From Lutimonas zeaxanthinifaciens (GTDB lineage: Bacteria > Bacteroidota > Bacteroidia > Flavobacteriales > Flavobacteriaceae): a stretch of 64,000 nt of DNA. The stretch covers positions 2,108,001-2,172,000 of the forward strand of contig NZ_CP129964.1 of assembly GCF_030503675.1 (NCBI RefSeq). Direction: 5' to 3'. Numbering within the stretch: position 1 is the stretch's first letter; each line of letters starts with the position of its first letter. Below, one piece after another: positions 44,864 through 53,957 of the stretch. The notes below the pieces were generated by a model. The model was given only the letters and a program-made list of their open reading frames with translations. It was not told the DNA's origin and did not search any database. The translations under genes were made by a program, and so were the position numbers.

Positions 44864-45757
44864 CTAAATCTTTATCTCTTTCCACTTTTCATCATAAGCA
44901 GGATAGATCTTGGACAATACTTCTCGCAATCCCGAGGTGTCAATTCTGGGACCATCAGCAAAAACATCCACAATTTCATCTCCTTTTGTATCAAAAAACA
45001 CCCTTATCAGAAAGGTGTTGGGTCTGTCATTGAATAAATTCTCAAGATCCTGCACAGATCTGCTAATTACTTCTTTTGCGTCACGTGTGTTATCCACCAT
45101 TCGGTCAAGGCCCAATAAATGATATTCATACATTGTTTTTCTGTATTGTTCATACACAGGTGACAACAGGTTTTCATTCAACTGGTAACGCGTAAAATTA
45201 CCATCTATTCTATTCCATCCTACTCCTCCCCCTTGCTGGGCCACGTTTACTACATTTTCAGCAAGCTTAAAGAAGTTTTCACCACCCTTATAACCAAAAG
45301 TATCTGCCTGATAGCCGAGAATTGTATAAGCATAGAAAGTCAGGATCGATACAAGGTTTGAATCAAAATTATTTTCATTGTAAACCAATGGCTCGAATTC
45401 CTCATAAGTAAACGAGATGTTGTTGTCGTTAAAATTTAGTATTGACGTACTATAGGTAGAGTTGAATACCGGGCGGGAAACTTTAAGCTGTAAACTACCC
45501 CTAAAACTGTTTGCTGATACAGCCTCTAAGATATTTATGGTAATGGAACAATTGATACGTTCATGCGTTTGATATACGGATGAAGTCCATTTTGTATTGT
45601 TCATATACTCAAAAATCGCATTTTGAAGGGTTTCAAAAATTTTCCTGTTGGAGAAACCAATTTCTGCATCGTTGATAAAAACCACACAATTCAACTCCTG
45701 CGCCTTTGAATTGATACTTAACAGAAAAAATACTATGAACAGTAATTTACGCATCAA
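44864..45757 (-). CDS. DUF4835 family exported protein
   Basis: The protein has 297 residues with a signal peptide (about 1-19, ending NSKAQ). The mature part has the family blocks NCVVFINDAEIGFSNRKIFE, NYKNTKWT-like NNTKWTSSVY and FTYEEFEPLVYNENNFDSNL, and ends with IRVFFDTKGDEIVDVF. The function is unknown; it may be an envelope protein. Its start overlaps the end of coaBC by 11 bases, and it sits between coaBC and recN, the usual position of this family in Bacteroidota. Confidence 0.85.
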   Translation of the reverse strand: MMRKLLFIVFFLLSINSKAQELNCVVFINDAEIGFSNRKIFETLQNAIFEYMNNTKWTSSVYQTHERINCSITINILEAVSANSFRGSLQLKVSRPVFNSTYSTSILNFNDNNISFTYEEFEPLVYNENNFDSNLVSILTFYAYTILGYQADTFGYKGGENFFKLAENVVNVAQQGGGVGWNRIDGNFTRYQLNENLLSPVYEQYRKTMYEYHLLGLDRMVDNTRDAKEVISRSVQDLENLFNDRPNTFLIRVFFDTKGDEIVDVFADGPRIDTSGLREVLSKIYPAYDEKWKEIKI

Positions 45758-46958
45758 TATGTTTTATAATTTCATTAAAAATATCCGAAGCAACTTCTTT
45801 CTTCTTTTTTAAATCAAAGGATCTTATATTTTCACTTTTATCAATTAGTGTGATCTTATTCGTATCTGACTTAAAACCTGCACCTTTATCATTCAAGGAA
45901 TTCAGAACGATTAAATCCAGATTTTTCTTCCTTATTTTTTCCTTGGCATTTTCAAGCTCGTTTTCGGTTTCCAGAGCAAAACCTACAAGGTACTGCTGCT
46001 TCTTTTTTGCACCTACAGAAGCTAGAATATCAGGTGTACGTACAAGCTCCACATTCATCGACTCCTCTTTCTTCTTGATTTTTTTAGAAGATACAACTTT
46101 TGGCTTAAAATCGGAAACCGCAGCCGAAAAGATGGCTATATCCACGTCGTCTACAAACTCATGTGTCGATTCGTACATTTCATAAGCACTCACAACATTA
46201 ATTCTTTTAATGGAACCACGAACCAGTTTCTCATGGCTAGGGCCGGAAATAAGCACAACATCCGCTCCCAGGCCCGCTGCTTCTTCAGCAAGGGCAAAGC
46301 CCATCTTTCCTGAAGAATGGTTCCCAATAAACCTTACCGGATCAATTGCCTCAAATGTGGGCCCTGCGGTAATTAAAACACGTTTGCCTCTTAAAGGCAT
46401 TCCCTCCATTAAATGCTCCTCAATAAAAGAAACAATCTCTTCGGGCTCTGCCATTCGACCTTCTCCTTCCAGGCCACTGGCCAATTCTCCAAAAGATGGC
46501 GGAATAAAAACATTTCCTCTTTTTTCAAGTACTGTAATATTTTTTGCTGTGGTCTCGTGCTTGTACATGTCGAGATCCATGGCAGGGGCAAAATAAACAG
46601 TTGATTTGGCCGAAAGATAAGTCGCGAGCAAAAGATTGTCGCATATACCGTCGGCCATCTTGGCCAGTGTATTGGCTGTGAGTGGAGCAATGACCATCAG
46701 ATCCGCCCATAAAGCAAGATCAACATGGTTGTTCCACAACTCATTTTCATCTGTTTTATCGTAAAAGGTAGAATGAACCGGATTCTTTGACAAGGTGGAC
46801 AAGGTCAACGGAGTAACAAAGTCTTTTGACGCAGGCGTCATAACTACCTTTACCTCTGCCCCAGCCTTAATAAAAAGTCTTACCAGAAAAGAATCCTTAT
46901 AGGCAGCTATTCCTGCAGTAACTCCAAGGAGAATTTTCTTACCGCTCAGGACTGACAT
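45747..46958 (-). CDS. coaBC: bifunctional phosphopantothenoylcysteine decarboxylase/synthetase CoaBC
   Basis: It turns 4'-phosphopantothenate into 4'-phosphopantetheine for coenzyme A. The protein has 403 residues. The CoaC half is an FMN flavoprotein (LLGVTAGIAAYKDSFLVRLF, active His in NNHVDLALWADLMVIAPLTANT split motifs, the substrate clamp FAPAMDLDM). The CoaB half starts KRVLITAGPTFEAIDPVRFI and includes the lysine/Asn-rich loop FSAAVSDFKPK. It is translationally linked to DUF4835 downstream and lies 2 bases after rpoZ. Confidence 0.96.
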   Translation of the reverse strand: MSVLSGKKILLGVTAGIAAYKDSFLVRLFIKAGAEVKVVMTPASKDFVTPLTLSTLSKNPVHSTFYDKTDENELWNNHVDLALWADLMVIAPLTANTLAKMADGICDNLLLATYLSAKSTVYFAPAMDLDMYKHETTAKNITVLEKRGNVFIPPSFGELASGLEGEGRMAEPEEIVSFIEEHLMEGMPLRGKRVLITAGPTFEAIDPVRFIGNHSSGKMGFALAEEAAGLGADVVLISGPSHEKLVRGSIKRINVVSAYEMYESTHEFVDDVDIAIFSAAVSDFKPKVVSSKKIKKKEESMNVELVRTPDILASVGAKKKQQYLVGFALETENELENAKEKIRKKNLDLIVLNSLNDKGAGFKSDTNKITLIDKSENIRSFDLKKKKEVASDIFNEIIKHIDA

Positions 46959-46960
46959 CC

Positions 46961-47302
46961 TTATTCTATATTATCGTTGTTAGTTTCCGGAGTTCTGAAA
47001 TAAATTTCTTCATCTAACCATTCCTGAACCGCAATTGAAGTCGGTTTTGGTAATCTTTCATAAAAACGTGAAACTTCGATCTGCTCTTTGTTTTCAAAAA
47101 CCTCTTCAAGACTATCGTTAAAAGTAGCAAATTCTTCAAGTTTGTCAATTAGTTCACTTTTCAAATCTTCATTGACCTGAGCCGCCCTTTTTGACATAAT
47201 TGAAATTGCTTTATAAATGTTCTGTGTAGGCTCTTCAATCTTCACTTTATCAAAAGTAACCGTACTTTCCGGAGCCGAAGTATTTTTATAATCTTTCATC
47301 AA
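46961..47302 (-). CDS. rpoZ: RNA polymerase omega subunit (Bacteroidota Rpb6-like type)
   Basis: The protein has 113 residues. The block NIYKAISIMSKRAAQVNEDLKSEL corresponds to the omega/Rpb6 fold that clamps beta-prime; the C-terminal part NKEQIEVSRFYERLPKPTS-like (ENKEQIEVSRFYERLPKPTS) is characteristic of Bacteroidota. It lies directly between bamD and coaBC with 0-2 base gaps, one operon. Confidence 0.9.
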   Translation of the reverse strand: MMKDYKNTSAPESTVTFDKVKIEEPTQNIYKAISIMSKRAAQVNEDLKSELIDKLEEFATFNDSLEEVFENKEQIEVSRFYERLPKPTSIAVQEWLDEEIYFRTPETNNDNIE

Positions 47303-48124
47303 TTAATTGTTTTGCGATATTGTAGATAATAATTCTTTTGTTTTTACCATTTCCTCCTGCAATTTCAAACCCATTGCATTGATTTCATCCAGCTTTTCCG
47401 ATTCGGGAAACGTTTTTTCAAACTTTCTGTGGGCCAGGATCGCATTGGATAATCTTTCTTCCTTCTTACTGAGAATACTTTGCATTCCCAATTCATAGGC
47501 TGCTTTAAAACTAAAATAGTAAGCGTCTTCCTTATATACGGAGCCTAAATGATCTTCATTAAAATTTTCAAATGCCTGAATGGCTGCCTGATAATTTTCT
47601 GTGTGATAATAAAGACGTGCAACTTCAAAATCTTTAAATTCAAGTTTTTTATTCAGCTCTGCATAGTCTTTGTTGGCTTCTTCGATCAATTCAGAATTTG
47701 GGTATTTATCGATAAAATTCTGATATGCCGTAAGGGCCTTGTAGGTATCTTCCTGATCCCTGCTATACGATGGTGAAGCCAGATAATAACTTTTGGCACT
47801 GTGATAAGCAGCCTCCTGGACTTTGGTACTCTCAGGATAATTGGCAATGAATTTTGAAAAATAATAAGAAGCCATGGTATAATTCTCAGTTTGGAAATAA
47901 CAGTCAGAAATCATAAACTGGATTCTTTCCATCTGGGGCTTATTTGCATATGGGCCCATGATTTTTTCAAACAAGGTTATGGCCTTTTTGTATTCTTGTT
48001 TCTCATACATCTCTACCGCCATCTGGTACTTATCAGTATTCTTCCCTTTGTTAAGAACCTTCTGATATTCACTACAAGATCCCAGCAACAATACAAGCGA
48101 TACAATAAAAACTAGCTTCTTCAT
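47303..48124 (-). CDS. bamD: outer-membrane protein assembly factor BamD (lipoprotein)
   Basis: BamD is the TPR lipoprotein of the BAM complex that inserts beta-barrel proteins. The protein has 273 residues from the ATG at 48124. Its signal peptide ends in the lipobox LLLGSC. TPR-like repeats follow (AVEMYEKQEYKKAITLFEKI; SDCYFQTENYTMASYYFSKF and others). An ATG three codons earlier (48131-48133) lies only four bases after the -7 box, so the transcript would begin at about that codon; I therefore prefer 48124. It is the first gene of the bamD-rpoZ-coaBC-DUF4835-recN cluster. Confidence 0.9.
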   Translation of the reverse strand: MKKLVFIVSLVLLLGSCSEYQKVLNKGKNTDKYQMAVEMYEKQEYKKAITLFEKIMGPYANKPQMERIQFMISDCYFQTENYTMASYYFSKFIANYPESTKVQEAAYHSAKSYYLASPSYSRDQEDTYKALTAYQNFIDKYPNSELIEEANKDYAELNKKLEFKDFEVARLYYHTENYQAAIQAFENFNEDHLGSVYKEDAYYFSFKAAYELGMQSILSKKEERLSNAILAHRKFEKTFPESEKLDEINAMGLKLQEEMVKTKELLSTISQNN

Positions 48125-48137
48125 TTTTTGCATTTGG

Positions 48138-48145
48138 CAAAATTA
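48138..48145 (-). promoter_or_regulatory. -7 box (TAATTTTG on the minus strand) of the bamD operon
   Basis: It is an exact TANNTTTG match, 4 bases before one ATG and 13 before the next. The bases between it and the ferritin stop (48146-48257) show no further feature. Confidence 0.55.
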
Positions 48146-48257
48146 GTCTTTTCAAATGGATTTTGAAAAAATATTTTCTTTTTACAAGACAGGAAGTCCC
48201 TTCTGACAAGGATTTGATTCCTAGCAGCTTAACTCTTTCAAATATAAATACGGCAAG

Positions 48258-48770
48258 TTACTCTACCTCTGGACCCGGATTTGTAACCAAAAGTTTAACA
48301 TCATTATCAAACAGATACAGCCCTCCTTTATCATCTCCGATCAAGTTGATCTTGTCAAGAATTGTACGAGCCAATGCTTCTTCCTCGATCTGTTCAGCCA
48401 CATACCATTGAAGAAAATTATGGGTTGCATAATCCTTTTCTTTCAAGGTAATATCCACCAGCTCATTGATCTTTTGAGAAACCATTACCTCATGATCAAA
48501 TAACTTTTGAAACATCTCTTTAAAGGAGCCAAATGAAACAGGTGGTTTGGTCAGGTCGGAAACTTCCGCGTGACCTCCTCTTTCATTGACAAACTTGACC
48601 AGTTTTAACATGTGCATGCGTTCCTCGTCGGAGTGGGCGTACATAAATGAAGCCACTCCTTCAAAACCCTGCACTTCGGCCCAAGAGGCCATTGCGAGAT
48701 ATATTTGTGATGATTCAGCTTCAATCCGAATTTGATGATTCAAAGCTTTTTCAATAATGTCAGAAACCAT
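48258..48770 (-). CDS. ftnA: ferritin (non-heme)
   Basis: It stores iron as a ferric mineral after oxidation at a di-iron centre. The protein has 170 residues in four helices. Ferroxidase-site residues are visible: Glu in RIEAESSQIYLAM, E and H in DEERMHMLKLVKF, and Glu/Gln in the EQIEEEALARTIL helix. The architecture matches prokaryotic FtnA and not the heme-containing Bfr type. It lies 12 bases downstream of dapA on the same strand and may share its transcript. Links to the Fur gene in the window are only inferred. Confidence 0.93.
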   Translation of the reverse strand: MVSDIIEKALNHQIRIEAESSQIYLAMASWAEVQGFEGVASFMYAHSDEERMHMLKLVKFVNERGGHAEVSDLTKPPVSFGSFKEMFQKLFDHEVMVSQKINELVDITLKEKDYATHNFLQWYVAEQIEEEALARTILDKINLIGDDKGGLYLFDNDVKLLVTNPGPEVE

Positions 48771-48782
48771 GTATTCTACAAT

Positions 48783-49658
48783 TTAAAAATGAGTAACAAA
48801 GGTATTAATTTTTTGTCTTAAATCAGCGCTTGCAGGCACAAGAGGTAATCTTACGAAAGGCTCAGAAATTTTTAACGAATGTAGCATGCTTTTGATACCC
48901 GAAGGATTTCCCTCAGCAAATATCAGGTCGATGCTTTCCGTCAAGGAATAAAATAATTCATATGCCTCCCGAGATTTTCCTTCCAAGCCCATCCTGATCA
49001 TCTTGGAAAAAGTCTCAGGAAGCCCTTGTCCAATTACAGAAATAACCCCATCACCTCCGGCTAGAACAAGTGGTAATGCCAATTTGTCTTCTCCCGATAT
49101 GACCAGGAAATCATCAGGCGTTTTCCGAATCAGCTCCAGCACCTGTTCAAAATCCCCTGCTGCCTCTTTAATCCCAATGATATTCTTGCAATCAGTGGCA
49201 AGTCTTGCCACAGTCTCAACTTCTATATTGCTTCCGGTTCTTGGAGGCACATTATAAAGTATGATGGGTAAGGGGCTCTTTGCCGAAATCATCTTGTAAT
49301 GCTGGTATATTCCTTCCTGGGAAGGTTTGTTATAATAGGGTGATACCGATAAAATAGCTGAAAAACCCTCAAAATCTTCTTCTTCCAGTTCTTTAAGAAT
49401 ACGCTGCGTATTGTTACCTCCCAGACCCAGGACTACGGGTATGCATCCATTACATGTTTCCAGAACACATTTTTTAACCAACCTCTTTTCTTCATCCGAC
49501 AAGGTCGCTGTTTCTCCTGTGGTACCCAATACTACAAGATAATCCACACCATTGTCAATTTGATACCTGACAAGTTTTACAAGAGCCTCTAAATCTATTT
49601 GACCATCATTGTTAAATGGTGTAACCAATGCTACTCCTGTCCCTTTAAAATGTTTCAT
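48783..49658 (-). CDS. dapA: 4-hydroxy-tetrahydrodipicolinate synthase DapA
   Basis: It condenses pyruvate with aspartate semialdehyde, the first step of the diaminopimelate/lysine branch. The protein has 291 residues in a TIM barrel. It has [20 protein letters not shown], the substrate loop [15 protein letters not shown], the Tyr in [10 protein letters not shown] and the Schiff-base Lys in [10 protein letters not shown]. It supplies meso-DAP to the peptidoglycan made with MurA. It sits between a DUF6913 gene and ferritin in one run. Confidence 0.96.
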   Translation of the reverse strand: MKHFKGTGVALVTPFNNDGQIDLEALVKLVRYQIDNGVDYLVVLGTTGETATLSDEEKRLVKKCVLETCNGCIPVVLGLGGNNTQRILKELEEEDFEGFSAILSVSPYYNKPSQEGIYQHYKMISAKSPLPIILYNVPPRTGSNIEVETVARLATDCKNIIGIKEAAGDFEQVLELIRKTPDDFLVISGEDKLALPLVLAGGDGVISVIGQGLPETFSKMIRMGLEGKSREAYELFYSLTESIDLIFAEGNPSGIKSMLHSLKISEPFVRLPLVPASADLRQKINTFVTHF

Positions 49659-49679
49659 TTGTGTTTGATAATTGTATTT

Positions 49680-50207
49680 CTAATCGATCAATTTCAATAT
49701 CTTTAAATATTTTGCCAATTCACTATTAAAAGTGTCAATGTCATTCCTTTCAGCATGGACAGCGATATCATTAAAGAAGTTTAATTCATCTTCAAATCCT
49801 GCCCTCATTTTTGAAGCCGACTTCAACATGATAATCCTCGGATAAAGTAAAGACGCATCGCAATAATTGATGAGCAGATCAAAATCAATGGATAGAAATC
49901 TGTTTAGGGCCTCCGACTTTACCTTGGCAAAAAAACCAAAATCATTTTCACTACAAGTCTTGTAAAACCCAGGGGCTTCTCCTTTTCCCGTCGTATCAAA
50001 CAAAAAGACTTTCAGATCTTCATGACGAACCTTTAAATGGTCTGCCAGCCTCTTCGTGAAATCATAGGTTTCAAATAAACTCAATTCTGCAAGAACACCT
50101 ATTTTTTTTACAGCCTTTAGTTCAAATTCCTTTTTTCTTTCGGCTACGTTCCGTTGGTTTTTTATAAATTTACGGGCCGTTTTATTCTTTAAATTCAATA
50201 GTTTCAT
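49680..50207 (-). CDS. DUF6913 family protein
   Basis: The protein has 175 residues, is basic at the N-terminus and has no signal peptide. Visible blocks are KKIGVLAELSLFETYDF, the middle VFLFDTTGKGEAPGFY and LLINYCDASLLYPRIIML. The family label is from memory and less certain. It starts only 11 bases from the divergent 5'-nucleotidase gene, and dapA follows after 21 bases. The function is unknown. Confidence 0.65.
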   Translation of the reverse strand: MKLLNLKNKTARKFIKNQRNVAERKKEFELKAVKKIGVLAELSLFETYDFTKRLADHLKVRHEDLKVFLFDTTGKGEAPGFYKTCSENDFGFFAKVKSEALNRFLSIDFDLLINYCDASLLYPRIIMLKSASKMRAGFEDELNFFNDIAVHAERNDIDTFNSELAKYLKILKLID

Positions 50208-50218
50208 TTACCAGAATT

Positions 50219-50995
50219 ATGCAGACAAAACTATATAAAATTCTAGTATTAATATTGATTTCATCATTATTAAACAAAATAGTTGTTTCCTGTAAAGAAA
50301 AAAACAGTGAGCTCAAAATGATACGGGGAGAACAGATTCAGATCAATGAGGATCTTGAATCTGATGAAGAGGTAAAAAAAGCGTTTAAACCTTACAAAGA
50401 TGAGCTCCACAGCAAAATCAATGAGGTTTTATGTTACAATCCCAGGTCTTTGGACAGGACAGAATCGGATCTTGAAAGTTCGCTCGGCAATTTCTATGCC
50501 GATCTCTGTTATCAGAATGCTGACAGCACATTTTATAAGGAAAAAGGTGAACACATAGATTTTGCTCTTTTTAATTATGGTGGCATCAGAACTTCCTTAC
50601 CCGAGGGCCTGTTAAGAGTAGAAAATATATTTAAATTAATGCCTTTTGAAAACAAACTGGTTATCGTTAAACTATCGGGGGCTAAAACTGAAGAATTATT
50701 CGATCAACTAGCCAAAAGAAGTGTGGCCCACCCTATTTCAGGAGTTCAGTTGGAATTAAAAAATAAAGGGTTTTCCAAAATAGAAATTCAGGGGGAAAAA
50801 TTTGATCCCGGGAAAACCTATTGGGTTCTCACCCATGATTATCTGCAGCACGGAGGGGATAATATGACATTTTTTAAGGAGCCTCTTGAGTTGTATCCTA
50901 CAGATTACAAGGTTAGAGATGCCATCATTGATCATTTGAAAACAAAAGATACGTTATTTGCCTCTCTTGACAACCGATTCATTAAAGTAAAGTAA
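50219..50995 (+). CDS. 5'-nucleotidase C-terminal domain lipoprotein
   Basis: The protein has 258 residues with a lipoprotein signal (hydrophobic segment ending KIVVSC). The body matches the substrate-binding C-terminal domain of 5'-nucleotidase/UshA: LGNFYADLCYQNADS, FALFNYGGIRTSLPEG (as DFALFNYGGIRTSLPEG) and LTHDYLQHGGDNMTFF. It has no metallophosphatase domain of its own. The next gene (one-base overlap) encodes that domain, so the two probably form one split periplasmic enzyme that dephosphorylates nucleotides. Confidence 0.87.
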   Translation: MQTKLYKILVLILISSLLNKIVVSCKEKNSELKMIRGEQIQINEDLESDEEVKKAFKPYKDELHSKINEVLCYNPRSLDRTESDLESSLGNFYADLCYQNADSTFYKEKGEHIDFALFNYGGIRTSLPEGLLRVENIFKLMPFENKLVIVKLSGAKTEELFDQLAKRSVAHPISGVQLELKNKGFSKIEIQGEKFDPGKTYWVLTHDYLQHGGDNMTFFKEPLELYPTDYKVRDAIIDHLKTKDTLFASLDNRFIKVK

Positions 50996-51909
50996 TGGAA
51001 AGAAGAAAATTTATAAAAAACAGTCTTGCCGCAGGCTCCCTGGTCGGATTGGGGAGTCTGCCATTAAATTCCTGCGAGACCTCGGGCGAAAAGAAAATTA
51101 CGATCCTGCATACTAATGACGTTCACAGCCATATCGAACCTTTTGCTGCCAATCACAGCCGCTATCCAAATATCGGAGGGGTTTCCAGGAGAGCCACCCT
51201 TATTCAGAAACTAAAAAAAGAAAATCCCAATACGCTTCTGTTTGACGCGGGTGATATCTTTCAGGGTACTCCGTACTTCAATTATTTTGGAGGTGAAGTG
51301 GAATTCAAAATGATGAGCAAGCTTGGCTATGATGCCGCGACCATAGGAAATCACGATTTTGACAACAGTATTGAAGGGCTTGAAAAACAGTTGCCACATG
51401 CCAGATTTGATTTCTTAATTTCAAATTATAATTTTTCAAATACCGTGATGGACGGCAGAACCCTGCCTTATAAAGTTTATCAAAGGGACGGACTGAAAAT
51501 TGGCGTATTTGGTATTGGTATAAAGCTCGAAGGACTTGTCGATCCAAGGCTGTTTAAAGAAACTGTATATCTCGATCCAGTCGAAATTTCGCAGGATATG
51601 ACCAAAATATTAAAGGAAGAGCAAAATTGTGATCTTGTCATTTGTCTTTCCCATCTGGGTTATTATTATAAAAAATATCCAGAAAGCATGAGTGATCTGA
51701 CACTTGCAAAAAGAACAGGAAACATTGATTTGATCATCGGAGGACATTCTCATACCTTTCTCAAAAAACCCACAGTAGTAAAAAATATAGATGGCGAGAA
51801 CATGCTGGTGAATCAAGTGGGATGCTGGGGTGTAAATATGGGAAAAATCGATTTCATTTTTGACGATCAGAAAGCGGTCTCCTCAAAGGGAACGTCTATC
51901 ATTGTATAA
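50995..51909 (+). CDS. 5'-nucleotidase metallophosphatase domain protein (Tat-type signal)
   Basis: The protein has 304 residues. The N-terminus MERRKFIKNSLAAGSLVGLG looks like a Tat signal (RR motif) followed by a lipobox-like LNSC. The calcineurin-like domain has all metal-site motifs: LHTNDVHSHIEP, DAGDIFQGTPYF, TIGNHDFDN, CLSHLGYY and GGHSHTF. It carries no C-terminal nucleotide-binding domain, which is encoded by the gene upstream. The start codon overlaps the upstream stop by one base (TAATG), so translation is coupled. Confidence 0.9.
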   Translation: MERRKFIKNSLAAGSLVGLGSLPLNSCETSGEKKITILHTNDVHSHIEPFAANHSRYPNIGGVSRRATLIQKLKKENPNTLLFDAGDIFQGTPYFNYFGGEVEFKMMSKLGYDAATIGNHDFDNSIEGLEKQLPHARFDFLISNYNFSNTVMDGRTLPYKVYQRDGLKIGVFGIGIKLEGLVDPRLFKETVYLDPVEISQDMTKILKEEQNCDLVICLSHLGYYYKKYPESMSDLTLAKRTGNIDLIIGGHSHTFLKKPTVVKNIDGENMLVNQVGCWGVNMGKIDFIFDDQKAVSSKGTSIIV

Positions 51910-51977
51910 AATCAGACAATCAAATCACGAATTGATACGAATTGATGAAACCGTCCATATAGCCGAATATAAAATAC

Positions 51978-53159
51978 TTATTCTTCGAAAATCAAATATG
52001 CTGACACAAGCCAGTGATTGTATTTTTCTTTTTCAGCCTGTGCCGCATCAATAGCAATCTCAATTTGATGGGAACCAGGCTCCAAATCACCAATATGTAT
52101 TATAAAAGGCTCCACCATGGAACCGGGGCACCAGTTTGAACGTGACAGATCAGATGAAGCCATTCGCTCTTCGATTTCTTTGACTTTGTATTTTCTGGCC
52201 TCAAAATCAATATAAGATGCTGAATCCTTTTTTAACCAAACCCCGGACGTAGGATTGTATCTTCTGAAAGAAGCACAATCATCTCTCCATGGAATTGTAT
52301 CTAAAACACTTATACCGTCTAACCAGACCTGATTCTTTTTTCTGCTAAATTCATCACCTCCACTGTGGCCACCATGACCTGAGGTGATAAAATACATTTT
52401 TGCATTTTTTACTTTCTTTTCAATACTAAAGATGTGAGAAAGTGTAGTGTCGGCAAAAAATTCCGGAAGGTTTTGTCCTTTGACATAGCCAATGGTGTTA
52501 ACCAAGGGCTTCACTTGTCTCAATACATCTTTTCGCCCTGAGTAGTAAAGGCTTAGATCAAATTCAAATCCTTCTTTTGTCCAGGTATCGATCCAAACTC
52601 CTACGTAAATTTCTCCCTCCATTACAGTAAGAAGATGACTAATATCTTTTTCCCAAACGATTTCATTCTCCCATTTTGGAATATAGACAGGTTTTCTGTG
52701 CCCCTCATTATTGTCACTGTAATAACCCGCTCCAAATGGAGTCACAAATCGTATCAATTCAACTACTGGCAAATAGTCTGAGGCAGGCCTAATACCCAAA
52801 AATCTTGACAAAACCCCTGATTCAACGGGAAATTCTTTTCCTTTATCGGCAATGTCAAGGATAGAGATTAATTCAGGGTCAGAAACAACAAAACAAGAAC
52901 CGGATTTATCCCATCGATCACCCATGGATTTTAATCTGAGCTTTAAATGAACATCTGAACCCTCAGCGTATTTCGGCACTTGTATCTTTTTATATACCAG
53001 TCGTCCTTGTTGAGTTTGAATCGCATCTTTATCAATTCCTGGCCTACCCTGATAATTTACGGGTTGACCCCTGAAGACATCCAGTTCGAAAGAATCCTGG
53101 GAAAATCCCGAATAAGGCAAAACCAAAAACAGTAGAATGTACAAAAAAGTTTTATTCAT
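51978..53159 (-). CDS. PNGase F-like peptide-N-glycosidase (exported)
   Basis: The protein has 393 residues with a signal peptide (ending SGFSQ). Alignment by eye to Elizabethkingia PNGase F: the DRWDKSG segment (81-87) corresponds to the Asp-containing CDEWDR region; ELIRFVTPFGAGY matches GRFITPYWVG; GGDEFSRKKNQVWLDG carries Glu270 where PNGase F has the catalytic Glu206; NWCPGSMVEP matches the conserved WCPG. At the position of Glu118 the sequence reads VWIDTW (Asp191). It probably removes N-glycans or acts on a related linkage. The second half has an intact beta-sandwich pattern. Confidence 0.78.
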   Translation of the reverse strand: MNKTFLYILLFLVLPYSGFSQDSFELDVFRGQPVNYQGRPGIDKDAIQTQQGRLVYKKIQVPKYAEGSDVHLKLRLKSMGDRWDKSGSCFVVSDPELISILDIADKGKEFPVESGVLSRFLGIRPASDYLPVVELIRFVTPFGAGYYSDNNEGHRKPVYIPKWENEIVWEKDISHLLTVMEGEIYVGVWIDTWTKEGFEFDLSLYYSGRKDVLRQVKPLVNTIGYVKGQNLPEFFADTTLSHIFSIEKKVKNAKMYFITSGHGGHSGGDEFSRKKNQVWLDGISVLDTIPWRDDCASFRRYNPTSGVWLKKDSASYIDFEARKYKVKEIEERMASSDLSRSNWCPGSMVEPFIIHIGDLEPGSHQIEIAIDAAQAEKEKYNHWLVSAYLIFEE

Positions 53160-53245
53160 TTTAGATGTATATCATTAAACAGAGAACTGAAAAATATAAA
53201 ATCTATTGCCAGTCTTCTCGAATTTGATTCAATTATTTTCGTCTA

Positions 53246-53953
53246 TCAGTTGATATGATTGAACGGAAGGTTTAAAATCTGCTGAATTTTCCTAACATCG
53301 GTCTCATAAACTTGTCCCATTTCCATTTTTAAAGGATCTTCTTTTGGTTTCCTCGCTGTAAAATGTAAATAATCGATCCCTGAAGCCGAGAATTTAAGCG
53401 CGTTTTTTGGACTGATCCCACTTCCGGCAATCACCTGTATGTCTTTTCCAAAATGCTGTTGAATTTCGGCAATGACTGACACTCCCAATTCAGCTATTGG
53501 CTGCAATCCCGAGGTTAATAATCTGTCAAACCCCATTCTCACCACCTCTTCAACAGCCACCCTGAAATCAGGAACAAAATCAAAAGCTCTGTGAAATGTT
53601 GTTTTTAAACTCATGGATTTCGCAAACCGGGCCAAAACTTCGTTGCTGCCGGAGACTTCATTTTTCTCATTCAAAATCCCGAAAACAACCCCTGTTGCAC
53701 CTGCCTGTTTCGCTGCCTGCATATCATATTTCATCAAGTTCAAATCTTGAATATCGGCCGAAAACCTACCTTCTTTATGTCTTATCATCACATGGACCTC
53801 TATGTCAGTTTCCTCCACACATTTTTTGATCAAGCCAAAATTCGGGGTAAGACCTCCTGCTGAAAGTGAAGAGCATAACTCGATGCTCTTAAATCCATAT
53901 TGACTCGCCTTCATGGCTCCTTCCAGGCTATCTGTACAAAGTTCAAAGTTCAA
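53246..53953 (-). CDS. cutC: CutC-family protein (current reading frame starts at TTG)
   Basis: The protein has 235 residues in a TIM-barrel fold of the CutC copper-homeostasis family, whose biochemical role is debated. Family blocks are MNFELCTDSLEGAM at the start, SAGGLTPNFGLI, MIRHKEGRF, TTFHRAFDF and TSGLQPIAELG, IAGSGISPKN. The only in-frame start is TTG at 53953. An ATG seven bases upstream (53960) is out of frame because a 7-bp unit is present three times (53937-53957). With two units the ATG would start the same protein. It is 86 bases upstream of the PNGase F-like gene on the same strand. Confidence 0.87.
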   Translation of the reverse strand: MNFELCTDSLEGAMKASQYGFKSIELCSSLSAGGLTPNFGLIKKCVEETDIEVHVMIRHKEGRFSADIQDLNLMKYDMQAAKQAGATGVVFGILNEKNEVSGSNEVLARFAKSMSLKTTFHRAFDFVPDFRVAVEEVVRMGFDRLLTSGLQPIAELGVSVIAEIQQHFGKDIQVIAGSGISPKNALKFSASGIDYLHFTARKPKEDPLKMEMGQVYETDVRKIQQILNLPFNHIN

Positions 53954-53957
53954 AGTT
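53937..53957 (-). repeat. heptanucleotide tandem repeat (AACTTTG x3) across the cutC start
   Basis: Three perfect copies of CAAAGTT (plus strand) lie directly after the ATG of cutC. Because 7 is not a multiple of 3, gain or loss of one unit switches the ATG between in frame and out of frame. Confidence 0.9.
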
